From positions 1 through 35,184 of the forward strand of contig SKQO01000161.1 in the NCBI GenBank assembly GCA_007118975.1: a stretch of DNA of 35,184 nucleotides, read 5' to 3'. The position numbers were made by a program, and so were the translations under genes. The DNA comes from Halobacteriales archaeon (lineage in GTDB: Archaea > Halobacteriota > Halobacteria > Halobacteriales > SKNY01). The notes below the pieces were generated by a model. That model saw only the letters and a program-made list of their open reading frames with translations, was not told the origin of the DNA and ran no database searches. Positions 23,993 to 33,679 of this stretch are shown piece by piece; the stretch's first letter is position 1, and each line of letters begins with the position of its first letter.

Positions 23993-25287
23993 AAGGCATT
24001 GTTCTCGCGGGAACCGCCTCCAGCGTCGGGAAGACAGTCGCGACGCTCGCAGTGATTCGCGCCCTGGAAGGGGAGGACATGGACGTTCAACCCGCAAAAG
24101 CCGGACCAGACTTCATCGACCCCAGCCATCACGCTGTCCTCGCGGGTCGTCCCTCTCGAACCCTCGACCGGTGGCTCCAAGGCGAACGAGGCCTTCGCGA
24201 GAACTACTATCGGGGCAAAGGAGACGTCTGTGTTGTCGAGGGCGTAATGGGGCTCTACGATGGCGATCGCTCGAGTACGGCTCAGGTAGCAGAAACGCTC
24301 GACTTACCCGTGGTCCTCGTCGTGGACGGCAGTGCGCGAATGGAAAGCGTCGCAGCAAGCGCCCTGGGGTTTCGTGACTATGCCACCCACGCAGGACGAG
24401 ACATCCACGTTGCCGGAATCATTGCCCAGCGAACACACGGAGGACGGCATGAGCGTGGGATACGCGAGGCGTTGCCCGATGATCTAACGTATTTTGGTCG
24501 AATTCCTTCCCGGCAAGACCTCGAGATTCCGGAGCGCCACCTCGGTCTCCATATGGGGGCGGAGGCGCCACTGGAGCCGGCCGACCTGGATGCAGTCGCC
24601 GAACATCTCGAGGTCGATGGCTTGGTCGAAGCGGCCCGCGAACCGCCGCGACCATCAGTACCCCGAGAACCCGATCAAACGAACAAACGAGTGGCTATCG
24701 CCCGCGACGAAGCCTTTCGGTTCGTCTATCCGGCGGTCCTAGAACGCCTTGATTCCCGGGGCGAGGTCGTGGAGTTTGCGCCGACCGACGGGGAAGAGTT
24801 GCCCGCCTGCGATGGCGTGTATCTGCCGGGTGGTTATCCGGAACTCCACGCTGACCGATTGTCCGGCTCGCCAGCCATCGAGGAGCTTTCCGATCGCGCC
24901 GCTGGCGGTCTCCCCATCCTCGGCGAATGTGGTGGGATGATGGCCCTTGCCGAATCATTGACGACGTCCGACGGGACGACACACAAAATGGCCGGAGTTT
25001 TGCCAGCAGACATCCGCATGCACGACCGATTTCAGTCGCTCGATCACGTCGAACTCAAAGCAAATTCGGACACACTGATCGCGGGTGCGGGCGAATCACG
25101 ACGGGGTCACGAGTATCACTACTCCAGTACCGACGTCGCGGCGGATGCGAAATTCGCGTTCGAGATGCTCCGCGGCGATGGCATTGACGGGCAGCGTGAC
25201 GGGCTGATCGAATACGCGACGTTGGGAACGTACAGCCATCTCCACGCGGACAGCGGTGCGTTTGACACCTTCATTGAGGCCTTGTAA
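23989..25287 (+). CDS. cbiA: Cobyrinic acid a,c-diamide synthase CbiA
   Basis: The 432-residue glutamine-dependent amidotransferase amidates the a and c side chains of the corrin ring. The N-terminal ATP-dependent synthetase domain has the P-loop-like GIVLAGTASSVGKTVATLAV and KAGPDFIDPSHHAVLAG, VVEGVMGLYDG and VVLVVDGSARMESVAASALG. The C-terminal glutaminase domain begins about residue 230 and has YLPGGYPELHADRL, catalytic Cys314 in ILGECGGMMALAE and His residues in TYSHLHADS. GHEYHYS is the family-specific motif. Length is normal. It overlaps the small ORF by 4 nt and is followed by cobA after 2 nt. Confidence 0.93.
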   Translation: MKGIVLAGTASSVGKTVATLAVIRALEGEDMDVQPAKAGPDFIDPSHHAVLAGRPSRTLDRWLQGERGLRENYYRGKGDVCVVEGVMGLYDGDRSSTAQVAETLDLPVVLVVDGSARMESVAASALGFRDYATHAGRDIHVAGIIAQRTHGGRHERGIREALPDDLTYFGRIPSRQDLEIPERHLGLHMGAEAPLEPADLDAVAEHLEVDGLVEAAREPPRPSVPREPDQTNKRVAIARDEAFRFVYPAVLERLDSRGEVVEFAPTDGEELPACDGVYLPGGYPELHADRLSGSPAIEELSDRAAGGLPILGECGGMMALAESLTTSDGTTHKMAGVLPADIRMHDRFQSLDHVELKANSDTLIAGAGESRRGHEYHYSSTDVAADAKFAFEMLRGDGIDGQRDGLIEYATLGTYSHLHADSGAFDTFIEAL

Positions 25288-25289
25288 TC

Positions 25290-25988
25290 ATGCCAACCGA
25301 AAACGACACTCCCGAGACAGACCGCGAATCGGTGCTTGAGCAAACCCCGGGAAAGGGGCGATCACCTACTCCCCGCGCCATCGAACCGAGCGTACCCGAC
25401 GAGTTCGGTCTCGTTCAGGTGTGGTGGGGAGACGGGAAAGGGAAAACGACCGCTGCAATGGGGATGGGATTTCGGGCGGCCGGCCACGGTTATCGCGTTC
25501 ACATGGTCCAGCTGATGAAAGGCGGTGCCTCAAGCGTCGAAGATGCCCGAGGGGAGTACAACGCGATCGAAGCGTTCCCTGGCTTCACCTACGAGAATCT
25601 CGGCCATTATGGCTGGCACGGGATGCGAGATGGCTCGGAGGAAGACGACCATGCGGCGAAGGCGCGGTCAGGTTTCGAGCGCCTCAAGGAACTCGTCGCA
25701 ACGGCGCCCGAGACTGCCGAACCGATTTCGTTAGATGCCCCACCCGAGGAGGGCTTGCACATGCTCATCGTTGACGAGATACTGTACGCAGTCAACCGTG
25801 AGTTGATCCCTCCGACCGAATTGCTCGCGTTGATCGAATCGAAGCCGGCCCACCTCGAACTCGTACTGACCGGCGGACACGAGGAGCCAACCTACCTCTC
25901 AGATCATGCCGATCTAATCAGCGAGGTCCGCAAGATGAAACATCCGATCGACGCCGGCCAGCGGGCACGAAAAGGTACTGAATATTGA
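25290..25988 (+). CDS. cobA: Cob(I)alamin / cob(I)yrinic acid a,c-diamide adenosyltransferase CobA
   Basis: The 232-residue enzyme of the BtuR/CobO/CobA family transfers the adenosyl group from ATP to reduced corrinoid cobalt. The P-loop [20 protein letters not shown] (Gly-rich part 47-54) is followed by [68 protein letters not shown] and the C-terminal [17 protein letters not shown], all typical. About 35 residues of Pro/Arg/Glu-rich N-terminal extension precede the fold, as in other haloarchaeal copies. It starts 2 nt after cbiA, and its TGA shares one base with the cbiP ATG. Confidence 0.93.
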   Translation: MPTENDTPETDRESVLEQTPGKGRSPTPRAIEPSVPDEFGLVQVWWGDGKGKTTAAMGMGFRAAGHGYRVHMVQLMKGGASSVEDARGEYNAIEAFPGFTYENLGHYGWHGMRDGSEEDDHAAKARSGFERLKELVATAPETAEPISLDAPPEEGLHMLIVDEILYAVNRELIPPTELLALIESKPAHLELVLTGGHEEPTYLSDHADLISEVRKMKHPIDAGQRARKGTEY

Positions 25989-27475
25989 TGAACAAGACGG
26001 TCCTCGTCGCGGGGACTGCCAGCCACGTCGGCAAGAGCACGATCGTCGCTGGACTCTGTCGCCTCTTAGCGCGCCGTAACGTTTCGGTCGCTCCGTTCAA
26101 GGCCCAGAACATGAGTAACAACGCCCGCGTCACGTTGAGCCCTGATGGATCATGGGGCGAGATCGGGGTCTCTCAGTATGTCCAGGCCCAGGCGGCCATG
26201 GTGCCACCCAGCACTGATCTGAACCCCGTACTTCTCAAGCCCCGTGGCAACGAGGAAAGCCAGCTTGTCATCCACGGGGAGGCGCGGACCCACCTCTCGG
26301 CGGGTCGGTACTACGAGGATCACTGGGAAAAAGCCCGACAGGCGGCGATCGAGTCCTATCAGCGACTCGCGAATGCTTACGACGTGATTATCGCGGAGGG
26401 TGCGGGAAGTATCGCGGAGATCAACTTGCACGAACGGGATCTCGCCAACGTCGAAACTGCGGAATTCACGGACGCAAGGATTGTGATCGCGGTCGATATC
26501 GAACGGGGTGGGGCGTTCGCGAGCCTCTACGGCACGATCGAATTAATGCCGGAGCGGCTCCGAGACCAGGTCGCAGGGGCGGTCATCACGAAATTTAGAG
26601 GCGACGAGAGCCTACTGGACCCGGGGATCAAGGAAATCGAATCACGCACCGGTGTCCCGATCGTCGGTATCCTTCCCTACGAGGATCCGGGATTGCCAGC
26701 GGAAGATAGCGTCTCCCTACCCCCGGAGGACACCAAGGCAGTCGTGGGTGACGAGGACGAGATTCCCGACAGCGATAGCGTGATCATTGGGGTTCCGAGG
26801 CTACCACGTATCTCCAATTTCACTGACCTTGAACCGCTGAGCCGGGTTCCCGGAGTTCGGATCGCCTACCTTCCCCTCGACGCTCGGATCGATGGCTGTG
26901 ACGCCATCGTTATTCCAGGATCAAAGAATACGGTCGATGATCTGCTGGTGGCGAAAAAGGCCGGATTTGGTGAAGCCCTCCGGGATTTTCAGGGGCCGGT
27001 TGTCGGACTCTGTGGCGGGTATCAGATGCTCGGTGAGCGGATCACGAACGCCGCGATTGAGGGCACCACCCAACGTGACGCCGTGGACGGCTTCGGCCTA
27101 CTTCCGGTCGACACCCGCTTTTCAACGGATAAGCACGTCGAGTGTGTGTCACTGCGGCTCGAAGGGTCGGGCCCGTTGGCCGGCGCGTCCGGGATCGTGA
27201 CCGGATACGAAATCCACATGGGTCGAACGACAGTCAAGGGTTCACTCGATCGACCACTCGGCAAGTCGAGCTGCGCGACGGATTGGATCCTGGGGACATA
27301 CCTCCACGGCTTGTTCGAAAACGCGATCGCTCGAACAGCCTTCGTCGAGGCGATCCACCGGTATATCGGCTCGGAGCCGCCAACCGAGTGGCAGACAGCG
27401 CATTCGCCACACGATGCGGCCGCGGATCTTCTAAAAGGGAACCTGGATCTGAGTTATCTCGACTTGCCGGGCTGA
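25988..27475 (+). CDS. cbiP: Adenosylcobyric acid synthase (glutamine-hydrolysing) CbiP
   Basis: The 495-residue amidotransferase amidates the b, d, e and g side chains to give adenosylcobyric acid. The synthetase domain has [86 protein letters not shown] and [20 protein letters not shown]. The glutaminase domain has [13 protein letters not shown], catalytic Cys342 in [21 protein letters not shown] and His440 in [12 protein letters not shown] 25988 is used; TTG one codon earlier is less likely. It is the last intact gene of the operon, followed by a decayed cobalamin-binding-protein gene. Confidence 0.94.
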   Translation: MNKTVLVAGTASHVGKSTIVAGLCRLLARRNVSVAPFKAQNMSNNARVTLSPDGSWGEIGVSQYVQAQAAMVPPSTDLNPVLLKPRGNEESQLVIHGEARTHLSAGRYYEDHWEKARQAAIESYQRLANAYDVIIAEGAGSIAEINLHERDLANVETAEFTDARIVIAVDIERGGAFASLYGTIELMPERLRDQVAGAVITKFRGDESLLDPGIKEIESRTGVPIVGILPYEDPGLPAEDSVSLPPEDTKAVVGDEDEIPDSDSVIIGVPRLPRISNFTDLEPLSRVPGVRIAYLPLDARIDGCDAIVIPGSKNTVDDLLVAKKAGFGEALRDFQGPVVGLCGGYQMLGERITNAAIEGTTQRDAVDGFGLLPVDTRFSTDKHVECVSLRLEGSGPLAGASGIVTGYEIHMGRTTVKGSLDRPLGKSSCATDWILGTYLHGLFENAIARTAFVEAIHRYIGSEPPTEWQTAHSPHDAAADLLKGNLDLSYLDLPG

Positions 27476-27646
27476 CTCGCGCTGACCGTAGTTCGTAGCG
27501 CCTCGGGTCAACGCGGGGAAGCCTCGTGATGGTTGCCGAATTCGACCTACACGTCCGTGAGTTGGACTTTTCCCTATCCAAGAGAACCATACCCGGGAAC
27601 GTGGCGTAGGGATAATATCCTGCCGAGAGACGTGCCAAATGGAGCC

Positions 27647-28576
27647 ATGCGCGTTGTCTCGTTGATCCCGTCGGCCACGGAGATCCTTTTCGCACTCGAT
27701 GAGCAACCTGTCGGCATTTCCCACCAAGCCGAACATCTGCCGGGGACCGACGAGATTCGGGTCGTGACGCGTTCAATCCCCGAGACCGGTCCTGTCCTCG
27801 GAGAGCACCGAAATCCATGCTAACGTGGCGTCTGCCCGTCACGACGTTTAATCGATCGACACGGAAGCGTTGCGACGACTCGATCCGGACGTGATCCTCA
27901 CCCAGGAAATCTGTAACGTGTGCGCCGTCCTTGCCGAGTACTGGACGAAGCTGTTGGTGACCTCGTCATCGATCCCGAGATCGTCCGGCTGGATCCACGT
28001 TCACTGGATGAAGTGATCGACGACATCGAGCACCTAAGGGCTGCCATCGGTAAATCCCAGCCAGCCCGTTCACTAGCGATCGAATTGTGCGAACGGGTTC
28101 GATGGGTCGAGGCGACTCTAAAGAATGCCGATTCTCATCCTCGCGTGCTATTTCTGGATTGGATGGATCCCGTTATCGTAACGGGCCATTGGGTTCCAGA
28201 TGTCGTGGAGCGTGCCGGTGGTCAGTACGGGGTGGTGGATGGGGGAGACACCTCTCGAGAGGCAGAAAGGCATCGTATCCGCAAGTATGATCCTGAGTAC
28301 GTCTTCATTGTTCCGTGCGGTTATTCGATCGCGGATACTGAGGATCACATTCACGAATTAACCGTTCGAGAGGGATGGGACGGACTTGCGGCAGTCCGCG
28401 GACATGGCACTTATCTCATCGAGGGATGTGGCTATATCAACTGTCGTGGGCCAAACCTCGTCGATTCCGTCGAGTTGCTGGTGTCGTTATTCCATTCGGA
28501 CACAGATTTCATTCCCTCCGAGATGCGGGACGTGTACCGCCCGGTCTACGAACCGCAGGCCGTCTCGGAATTATAA
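27647..28576 (+). pseudogene. Decayed cobalamin-binding-family protein gene (relative of 17089-18012)
   Basis: From ATG 27647 the frame reads MRVVSLIPSATEILFALDEQ, matching the N-terminus of the intact relative at 17089-18012, and stops at TAA 27821-27823. A second frame (about 27855-27935) gives TEALRRLDPDVILTQEICNV plus CAV, the family Cys motif. The first frame then resumes from about 27940 with VLDEAVGDLVIDPEIVRLDP through RVLFLDWMDPVIVTGHWVPD, EYVFIVPCGYSIADTEDH and INCRGPNLVDSVELLV to TAA at 28576. Two frameshifts and the stop therefore break one gene. The C-terminal 218 codons are still open. It follows cbiP by about 170 bp, so it probably belonged to the corrinoid gene set. Confidence 0.85.
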
Positions 28577-28820
28577 GAACGACTGGCAACTGTCGTGTCC
28601 ACGGTCAACCGCTACGGCCCGATCAATATGAAGTCAGAATCCCGTAGGTCACGTGATTTATGTTATAAGAAACTCACGTTCCTCTGATCCAAAGAAGGTC
28701 TGTATATTGCAGTGGATTTTCCTCAAATTTTCGTTAACTAATACTGCTAAAGCCGCAATGAGGCTGCAGTGATTTTCTAAATTTATCTGACAATATATAT
28801 GTATATATGTCTAAAATTAG

Positions 28821-29427
28821 ATCTGATGTGCAGACTGGCTGTAGTCCTCGTAGGCTTTCATTTCAAAACGCGCTGTAATAGAATCACTTCGCTGAGCTGT
28901 GGTTGGCATCCAAGGGGATGTCCAGGTTTCCCGCAATACGTTGCGTTGGTTTCCGTGCGCTGCTCCTCCCGAATTGCACACGAACCTTTCAGCTCGGGCC
29001 TGCGCGAGTGGAATTGACTGGTGTTCCAACAGACAACCACAAACCGCGGAACTAGTTCATCTCCGACTGACGGGTTGTTATCCCTATAGGTGGGGTCAAC
29101 GGGGTGTCTGTGATTAGTTTCTAAGCACGAATAGCCCGTTTAAGGCGTTGTTCTGCCAGCAGTTCGGGGGATATGCGATCATATATTGAACACGTCCTGC
29201 GATCTTGGGGATAGTACTTGTGTCGGCGGTGGAACACGCACGTGGTCGTCCCGTACGAGAGCCGGTTGTCTCGTTGGTTCGTCGATTTTTCCATCGAAAC
29301 TACCGGAATTGAACCCCCGGCGACGATGTGCGAGGAACTCGGCTGTCACCCTGCTCGTAGAGAGGGTAGTTTCCCTCTCCTCGGCTTCATGGAGGGTGGC
29401 TAGTTTGAGGGGTGGTGTGATTGAAGC
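28821..29427 (+). repeat. Dispersed ~605-bp repeat, copy 2
   Basis: This is the second copy of the element at 4168-4772, same orientation, 24.65 kb downstream and nearly equal in length. Matching blocks run from CTGATGT near 28823 to GTGTGATTGAAG near 29425. A minus-strand frame at 29121-29294 (57 codons from ATG 29294) contains CSIYDRISPELLAEQRL, similar to a peptide in the same position of copy 1. Neither copy is an intact gene. The 30 bp before this copy are almost pure A/T (28790-28815). Confidence 0.75.
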
Positions 29428-29820
29428 TCCGGGCCAGTCGCTCTTGGAATAGTGTGGGCGACATTTTGGTAACGATCACAAATCTCAATTCGAGCATAAT
29501 GTGTAGAACGGAGCGAATTCATCAGCGATCATCTGTTGCCTTTCCGATTGGAACGATACAACTGAAGCTAACCACGGTGATTCAGGGAAGTGAGTTCGGA
29601 ATGTCAGTCTGGATTTCTATGGAAGTTGATATGAAGCATTCAACCGATGAATGGCCAAAAAATCCTAAGGAACGTTTGGATACTTTGCGGATCGTGATTC
29701 ATACACGAACAGATATATTGGTTCGAGGTACGGTCACAACTTGGTAGAACGGTTCACTCCGAACTAATAACGGTGGGCCGTTCCCAGTACATTTGTATCT
29801 TTGCCTACCGATCCTCAGAT
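29428..29820. other. Intergenic stretch, no convincing gene
   Basis: About 390 bp lie between repeat copy 2 and the zinc-ribbon gene. An open frame at 29421-29747 (108 codons) begins inside the repeat and has no motif, a high Ser/Thr content and no acidic bias, so I do not call it. The right edge contains TTTGTATCT (29792-29800), placed as a TATA element for the zinc-ribbon gene. Confidence 0.4.
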
Positions 29821-29970
29821 ATGCCCCGATGTCCCGAATGTGGATACACGGCCGATGCTACCTACGATTGGGTTGAATCGATCGCGAAGGTCCCCGACAG
29901 AAACCCATACTTGATCGTTTGTCCCGATTGTGACGTCGTACTCGGTGGACTAGCCTATTCGCCTGACTGA
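29821..29970 (+). CDS. Small two-CPxC zinc-ribbon protein
   Basis: ATG 29821 gives 49 residues, MPRCPECGYTADATYDWVES ... LIVCPDCDVVLGGLAYSPD. Two C-P-x-C knuckles 28 residues apart would bind one zinc ion. Many such one-domain zinc proteins of 40-70 residues occur in haloarchaea, mostly without known function. A longer frame from 29773 adds 16 residues unlike the family. A TATA-like TTTGTATCT about 25 bp upstream of 29821 supports the short start and a leaderless message. Confidence 0.75.
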   Translation: MPRCPECGYTADATYDWVESIAKVPDRNPYLIVCPDCDVVLGGLAYSPD

Positions 29971-30062
29971 CCGCCGATACAAAACGAGTGGACTGCAACG
30001 CACTTCGAGATGAACCCGATACTTGTTCCGGACCCTTTTTGTTTTCATCCCGAAAGCGAGAA

Positions 30063-30068
30063 GGTGAG
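30063..30068 (+). promoter_or_regulatory. Shine-Dalgarno sequence of the first antiporter gene
   Basis: GGTGAG ends 8 nt before ATG 30077 and complements the anti-SD core of archaeal 16S rRNA. It contrasts with the leaderless layout of most genes in this window, fixes the start at 30077 and implies a leadered transcript. Confidence 0.55.
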
Positions 30069-30076
30069 AAAAGGTC

Positions 30077-31831
30077 ATGGTAGAGGTCGGGCTCGCGAGT
30101 GACGTTGCCGTTATCTTAGTCGCTGCTGCACTCGTTGGGGTCCTCGCCGTTCGACTGAATCAGCCGACAATCATCGGATACATTCTCACTGGCGTGGTGA
30201 TCGGCCCGGTCGGGCTCGCAGTCGTCGAGCCGAGTATCATCACCGACACGATGGCCGAACTCGGTCTCGCGTTTTTGCTGTTCTTGCTCGGCATCAAGAT
30301 GCGCTTCGAGGATATCCGGCATCTCATCACCCCGATCGTGAAGATCTCGATTCCGCAAATGGCGGCGATCGGACTCGTCGGATTCGGGCTGGCCGTCGTC
30401 CTCCCCTTTTCTTTCGAGCAGGCCGTGATCATCGGGCTAGCGGTCATGTACAGCTCGACAGCCGTGGTTATCAAGATGCTCAACGACAAGGGTGAGGCGA
30501 CGTCCCTCCACGGCAAGATCGATGTCGGTGTGCTCCTCGCCCAAGACATCGTCGTCGTCATCATCCTCGCAGTGCTGGCAGCGGGCCGGCCCGAGAGCGC
30601 CGCCGATGTCATGGCGACACTCGCCATCGTGATGGTGCTCGTCACGATCACCACAGTCGCAGCGATTGCCGCGTCCCGATACCTCCTTCCGCCGCTCTTT
30701 CGGCGAATCGTCGACGATACAAGGCTGTTTTTTCTCGTCGCCATCTCGTGGCTCTTTCTGTTCGTCCTCGTAGCAGACCAGATCGATATCCTCCTCGCGC
30801 CGTTCGGGGTCGACGCCTACCTCTCCGTCGAGATGGGAGCGTTCCTGGCCGGGTTAGCGATCGCTCAGCTGCCCTATAGCAAGGATCTCCAGGGGCGGGT
30901 CAATCCGCTGACTGATCTGTTCGTCATGGTGTTTTTTGTCTCCGTTGCCCTCGACTTCGAGGCTGCCGATCTTCTCGAATACTGGCAGGAAGCGATCATC
31001 GTCGCAGTAGTGTTGATGGTCGCCAAATTCGTCGTCTTTTTCACGCTCCTCAATTGGCAGCGCTTCGACCTCGAGACGACGTTCCTGGGGAGCATCAACA
31101 TGGTCCAGGTCAGCGAGTTCGGGATCGTCGTCGCGGTGGCCGCAGTCGAGACTGATCCCGCATTTATTGGCCCGGAGGAACTCGGTTTCGTCACGCTCGT
31201 TGCCCTGATCACGATGAGCGTCTCGGTGTACTTCGTCCAGTACAACCGACAGCTGTTCGCGCGGGTAGAACCGTACCTCTCGCGGTGGGAACAGACCGAT
31301 CCGGTCACCCCAGCTGACACGGACTATCGAGACCACGTGGTCGTAATCGGCTACGACGAGATCGCCCGCAGAGCGTTGCGGATCCTCGAGAACCAATACG
31401 ACGATATCGTGGTCGTCGATCGGAACGTCGCTCACGTCGAAGCGATCGAGGATGCCGGCTACGAGGCCCTGTTCGGCGACGTCAAGTACGCGAAGATCCG
31501 CAAAGATGCCGGGGTGAACTACGCCGACTTCGTGTTCTCGTCGTCGAACCAGATGGGGATCAACGAGATCCTCCTCACGGAGACCAAAGAGGAAACGACC
31601 GTGTTCGTCGAGGCCGCCACTGCCGAGCAAGCAGAGCGGTTGTACGATCTTGGGGCCGATTACGTAATCATGGCGCCACAGCTCGGCGTCGCACAGTTTA
31701 TCGAGTACCTCGAATCATACTTCCAGAACAGATCGGTCTTCAACCGGAAGATCGCCGCCGACCTGGAGCTGATGCGAACCGGCCGACTGTTCCCCGACAT
31801 CACTGATCGACCGGGTGGTGACGATGACTGA
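30077..31831 (+). CDS. CPA2-type cation/proton antiporter (KefB-like) with degenerate RCK domain
   Basis: The 584-residue protein has about 12 transmembrane helices of the CPA2 monovalent cation:proton antiporter-2 fold (QPTIIGYILTGVVIGPVGLA, LAFLLFLLGIKMRFEDIRH, AVMYSSTAVVIKMLNDKGEA, KIDVGVLLAQDIVVVIILAV, LSVEMGAFLAGLAIAQLP). The Gln-Asp pair in AQDIV is the usual ion-site position. From about residue 418 an RCK/TrkA-N domain follows (DHVVVIGYDEIARRALRIL, VVVDRNVAHVEAIEDAGYEA, LFGDVKYAKIRKDAGV). The NAD-binding G-x-G-x-x-G is altered to GYDEIA (Gly425 onward), so nucleotide binding is doubtful. The stop overlaps the start of a second antiporter by 8 nt, so the two are coexpressed. Ion specificity cannot be read. 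Confidence 0.88.
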   Translation: MVEVGLASDVAVILVAAALVGVLAVRLNQPTIIGYILTGVVIGPVGLAVVEPSIITDTMAELGLAFLLFLLGIKMRFEDIRHLITPIVKISIPQMAAIGLVGFGLAVVLPFSFEQAVIIGLAVMYSSTAVVIKMLNDKGEATSLHGKIDVGVLLAQDIVVVIILAVLAAGRPESAADVMATLAIVMVLVTITTVAAIAASRYLLPPLFRRIVDDTRLFFLVAISWLFLFVLVADQIDILLAPFGVDAYLSVEMGAFLAGLAIAQLPYSKDLQGRVNPLTDLFVMVFFVSVALDFEAADLLEYWQEAIIVAVVLMVAKFVVFFTLLNWQRFDLETTFLGSINMVQVSEFGIVVAVAAVETDPAFIGPEELGFVTLVALITMSVSVYFVQYNRQLFARVEPYLSRWEQTDPVTPADTDYRDHVVVIGYDEIARRALRILENQYDDIVVVDRNVAHVEAIEDAGYEALFGDVKYAKIRKDAGVNYADFVFSSSNQMGINEILLTETKEETTVFVEAATAEQAERLYDLGADYVIMAPQLGVAQFIEYLESYFQNRSVFNRKIAADLELMRTGRLFPDITDRPGGDDD

Positions 31832-33623
31832 CGTCGCGTTGCTCACCGCGCTGGCGATTCTCTTCGTCATCGCCGGGCCGCTGTTGCTGATCGCGAAGGC
31901 CGTGCGACTGTCGGTCATCCCGTCGCTCATCCTGGCCGGACTGTTCGTCGGGCAACTAGATATTATCGACGAGGGCCTGATGCTCGAGCTGGCCCGACTC
32001 GGGATCGCGTTTCTCGTCTTCACCTTCAGCGTACAGATCCACACCGAACGCGTTCGTATGGTCGTCTCGGATAGCGAGGTCGTCGCGATCATCCAGGCGC
32101 TCGTACTGGGTGTACTTGGCGTCATTTTCGCACTGACGGCCGGCGTCGCGCTGGAACTCGCGACCTTCGCCGATGTGGGACTCGACGAGCCACTGACGAT
32201 CGAACAGGCACTGTTCGTCGGGATTGCGGCCGCGCTCTCGTCGACAATCGTCGGGACCGCACTGTTCACCAAACCGAAAACCGACATCGTCCACGATTAT
32301 CTATCAAGCGAGATCGATTCGTTCAACGATCTCCTGGCGGTATTCTTGCTACTCGTCGTCAGCGCCGGTACCTTCACGCTGGATCCGGTCGCGACACAGT
32401 TGGGTTACGGCGTCATCCTTCTCGCGACGGCGATCGTCGTCAACCGGTATCTTTTCGGCGTCATCGAGCGGTTCGCTGGCGGGTCCGACGAGTCGATGCT
32501 GATTAGCATCGTGGCGCTGTTGATCGGCTTCCTCGGGGCGGCAGAGTTCCTGGAGACCTCAATCGTTGTCGGCGCCTTCGCCGCAGGCATCGCGGTCAGG
32601 GACAACCCCGTCGAGTACTCGGAGGTGTTCAACGGGTTGACCTCAATTCGGGAGTTCTTCGTCGCGATCTTCTTCGCCACCGTCGGGGCCCTGGTGACGC
32701 TCCCCTCACCCACCGCCATCGCCAACGAGCCGACGGCCGCTATTATTCCCGTTGTTCCGGTTGCCACGATTGCCCTCGGACTCATCATCCTGACGGTCGT
32801 CATCAAGCCGATCGTCACTGTCGCCTTGCTTGTGTACCACGGGTATGACAGGAGATCCGCAACCATCACGGGGTTCGATATGGATCACGTCGGCGAGTTC
32901 AGTGTCATCGTCGCGATTGAGGCCCTTGTCCTCGGGCTCCTCATTGAGCCAGTTTTCGAGGCAATCATTCTCGCGGCCGCGGTGTCGATGCTTCTCTCGA
33001 ACCTCACTCACAATTACGACGATGAGATCTACCGAATCATGGTCGCTCGAGGCTGGTTGGGCAAGCCGTATCACACTGTTGATGACTGGAACACCGTTCC
33101 CGATGGCATCTCCAACCACGTCGTCATCGTCGGGTACGGCCGTCAGGGCAGACGGCTCGTTGAGTTCTGTGAGGGCCGGGACCAGCCCTACGTCGTGATC
33201 GAGAACAACCCGCAAATGCTGCCCAATCTCCGAGCCAACTGTGATGCGTACGTGCTCGGCGACGCACTTGAACCGGAGACGATTGATGTAGCCAACCTCA
33301 AAGAGGCCCAGTTGATCATCTCTACGGCCGAATCGAAGCCGCTCACCGAGCATTTCCTGTCGGTGGCGGGCACCGTTGATGTCATCGTTCGGACCAGGGA
33401 GCTTCCGATGGCGGCAGAGCTGATAGAGCGCGGGGCCGTGTATGTAATCGTCCCGGACCTCCTCGCCGCCGACCAGCTAGCCGACCATCTTGAAGCACTC
33501 CTCAATGGGAAATATGATCCGGCTGAATTACGATCGAAGAGCGTGCGCGAGCTTGAGGTAGACCGTGCGCCGTCTCATCCATCTACGGCGGAATCAACGA
33601 CATCTACCGGCGAGTTTGAATGA
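31824..33623 (+). CDS. CPA2-type cation/proton antiporter with intact RCK domain
   Basis: The 599-residue protein starts at ATG 31824 (MTDVALLTALAILFVIAGPL). About 12 membrane helices of the CPA2 fold are visible (IPSLILAGLFVGQLDIIDEG, LGIAFLVFTFSVQIHTERV, AALSSTIVGTALFTKPKTDI, SEIDSFNDLLAVFLLLVVSA, VGAFAAGIAVRDNPVEYSEV, GFDMDHVGEFSVIVAIEALV). An RCK domain (NHVVIVGYGRQGRRLVEFC, YVVIENNPQMLPNLRANC, YVLGDALEPETIDVANLKEA) has a complete GYGRQG (Gly437). The acidic, Ser/Thr-rich tail is non-conserved. It overlaps the preceding antiporter by 8 nt; the pair probably forms or regulates one transport system. GTG 31815 or 31818 are alternative starts. Confidence 0.88.
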   Translation: MTDVALLTALAILFVIAGPLLLIAKAVRLSVIPSLILAGLFVGQLDIIDEGLMLELARLGIAFLVFTFSVQIHTERVRMVVSDSEVVAIIQALVLGVLGVIFALTAGVALELATFADVGLDEPLTIEQALFVGIAAALSSTIVGTALFTKPKTDIVHDYLSSEIDSFNDLLAVFLLLVVSAGTFTLDPVATQLGYGVILLATAIVVNRYLFGVIERFAGGSDESMLISIVALLIGFLGAAEFLETSIVVGAFAAGIAVRDNPVEYSEVFNGLTSIREFFVAIFFATVGALVTLPSPTAIANEPTAAIIPVVPVATIALGLIILTVVIKPIVTVALLVYHGYDRRSATITGFDMDHVGEFSVIVAIEALVLGLLIEPVFEAIILAAAVSMLLSNLTHNYDDEIYRIMVARGWLGKPYHTVDDWNTVPDGISNHVVIVGYGRQGRRLVEFCEGRDQPYVVIENNPQMLPNLRANCDAYVLGDALEPETIDVANLKEAQLIISTAESKPLTEHFLSVAGTVDVIVRTRELPMAAELIERGAVYVIVPDLLAADQLADHLEALLNGKYDPAELRSKSVRELEVDRAPSHPSTAESTTSTGEFE

Positions 33624-33679
33624 TCTAGCCTGTTATATCTTCGAAATTGATCGACAGACGGCAGTTACGGAAAATTCGA

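Noticed and set aside
29421..29747. 108-codon open frame after repeat copy 2
   Set aside because: It begins inside the degenerate repeat, has no motif, lacks the acidic bias of haloarchaeal proteins and has no matching frame in copy 1.
30854..31630. 258-codon minus-strand frame inside the first antiporter gene
   Set aside because: It overlaps a clear multi-helix membrane protein and has no domain of its own; it arises from codon bias on the sense strand.
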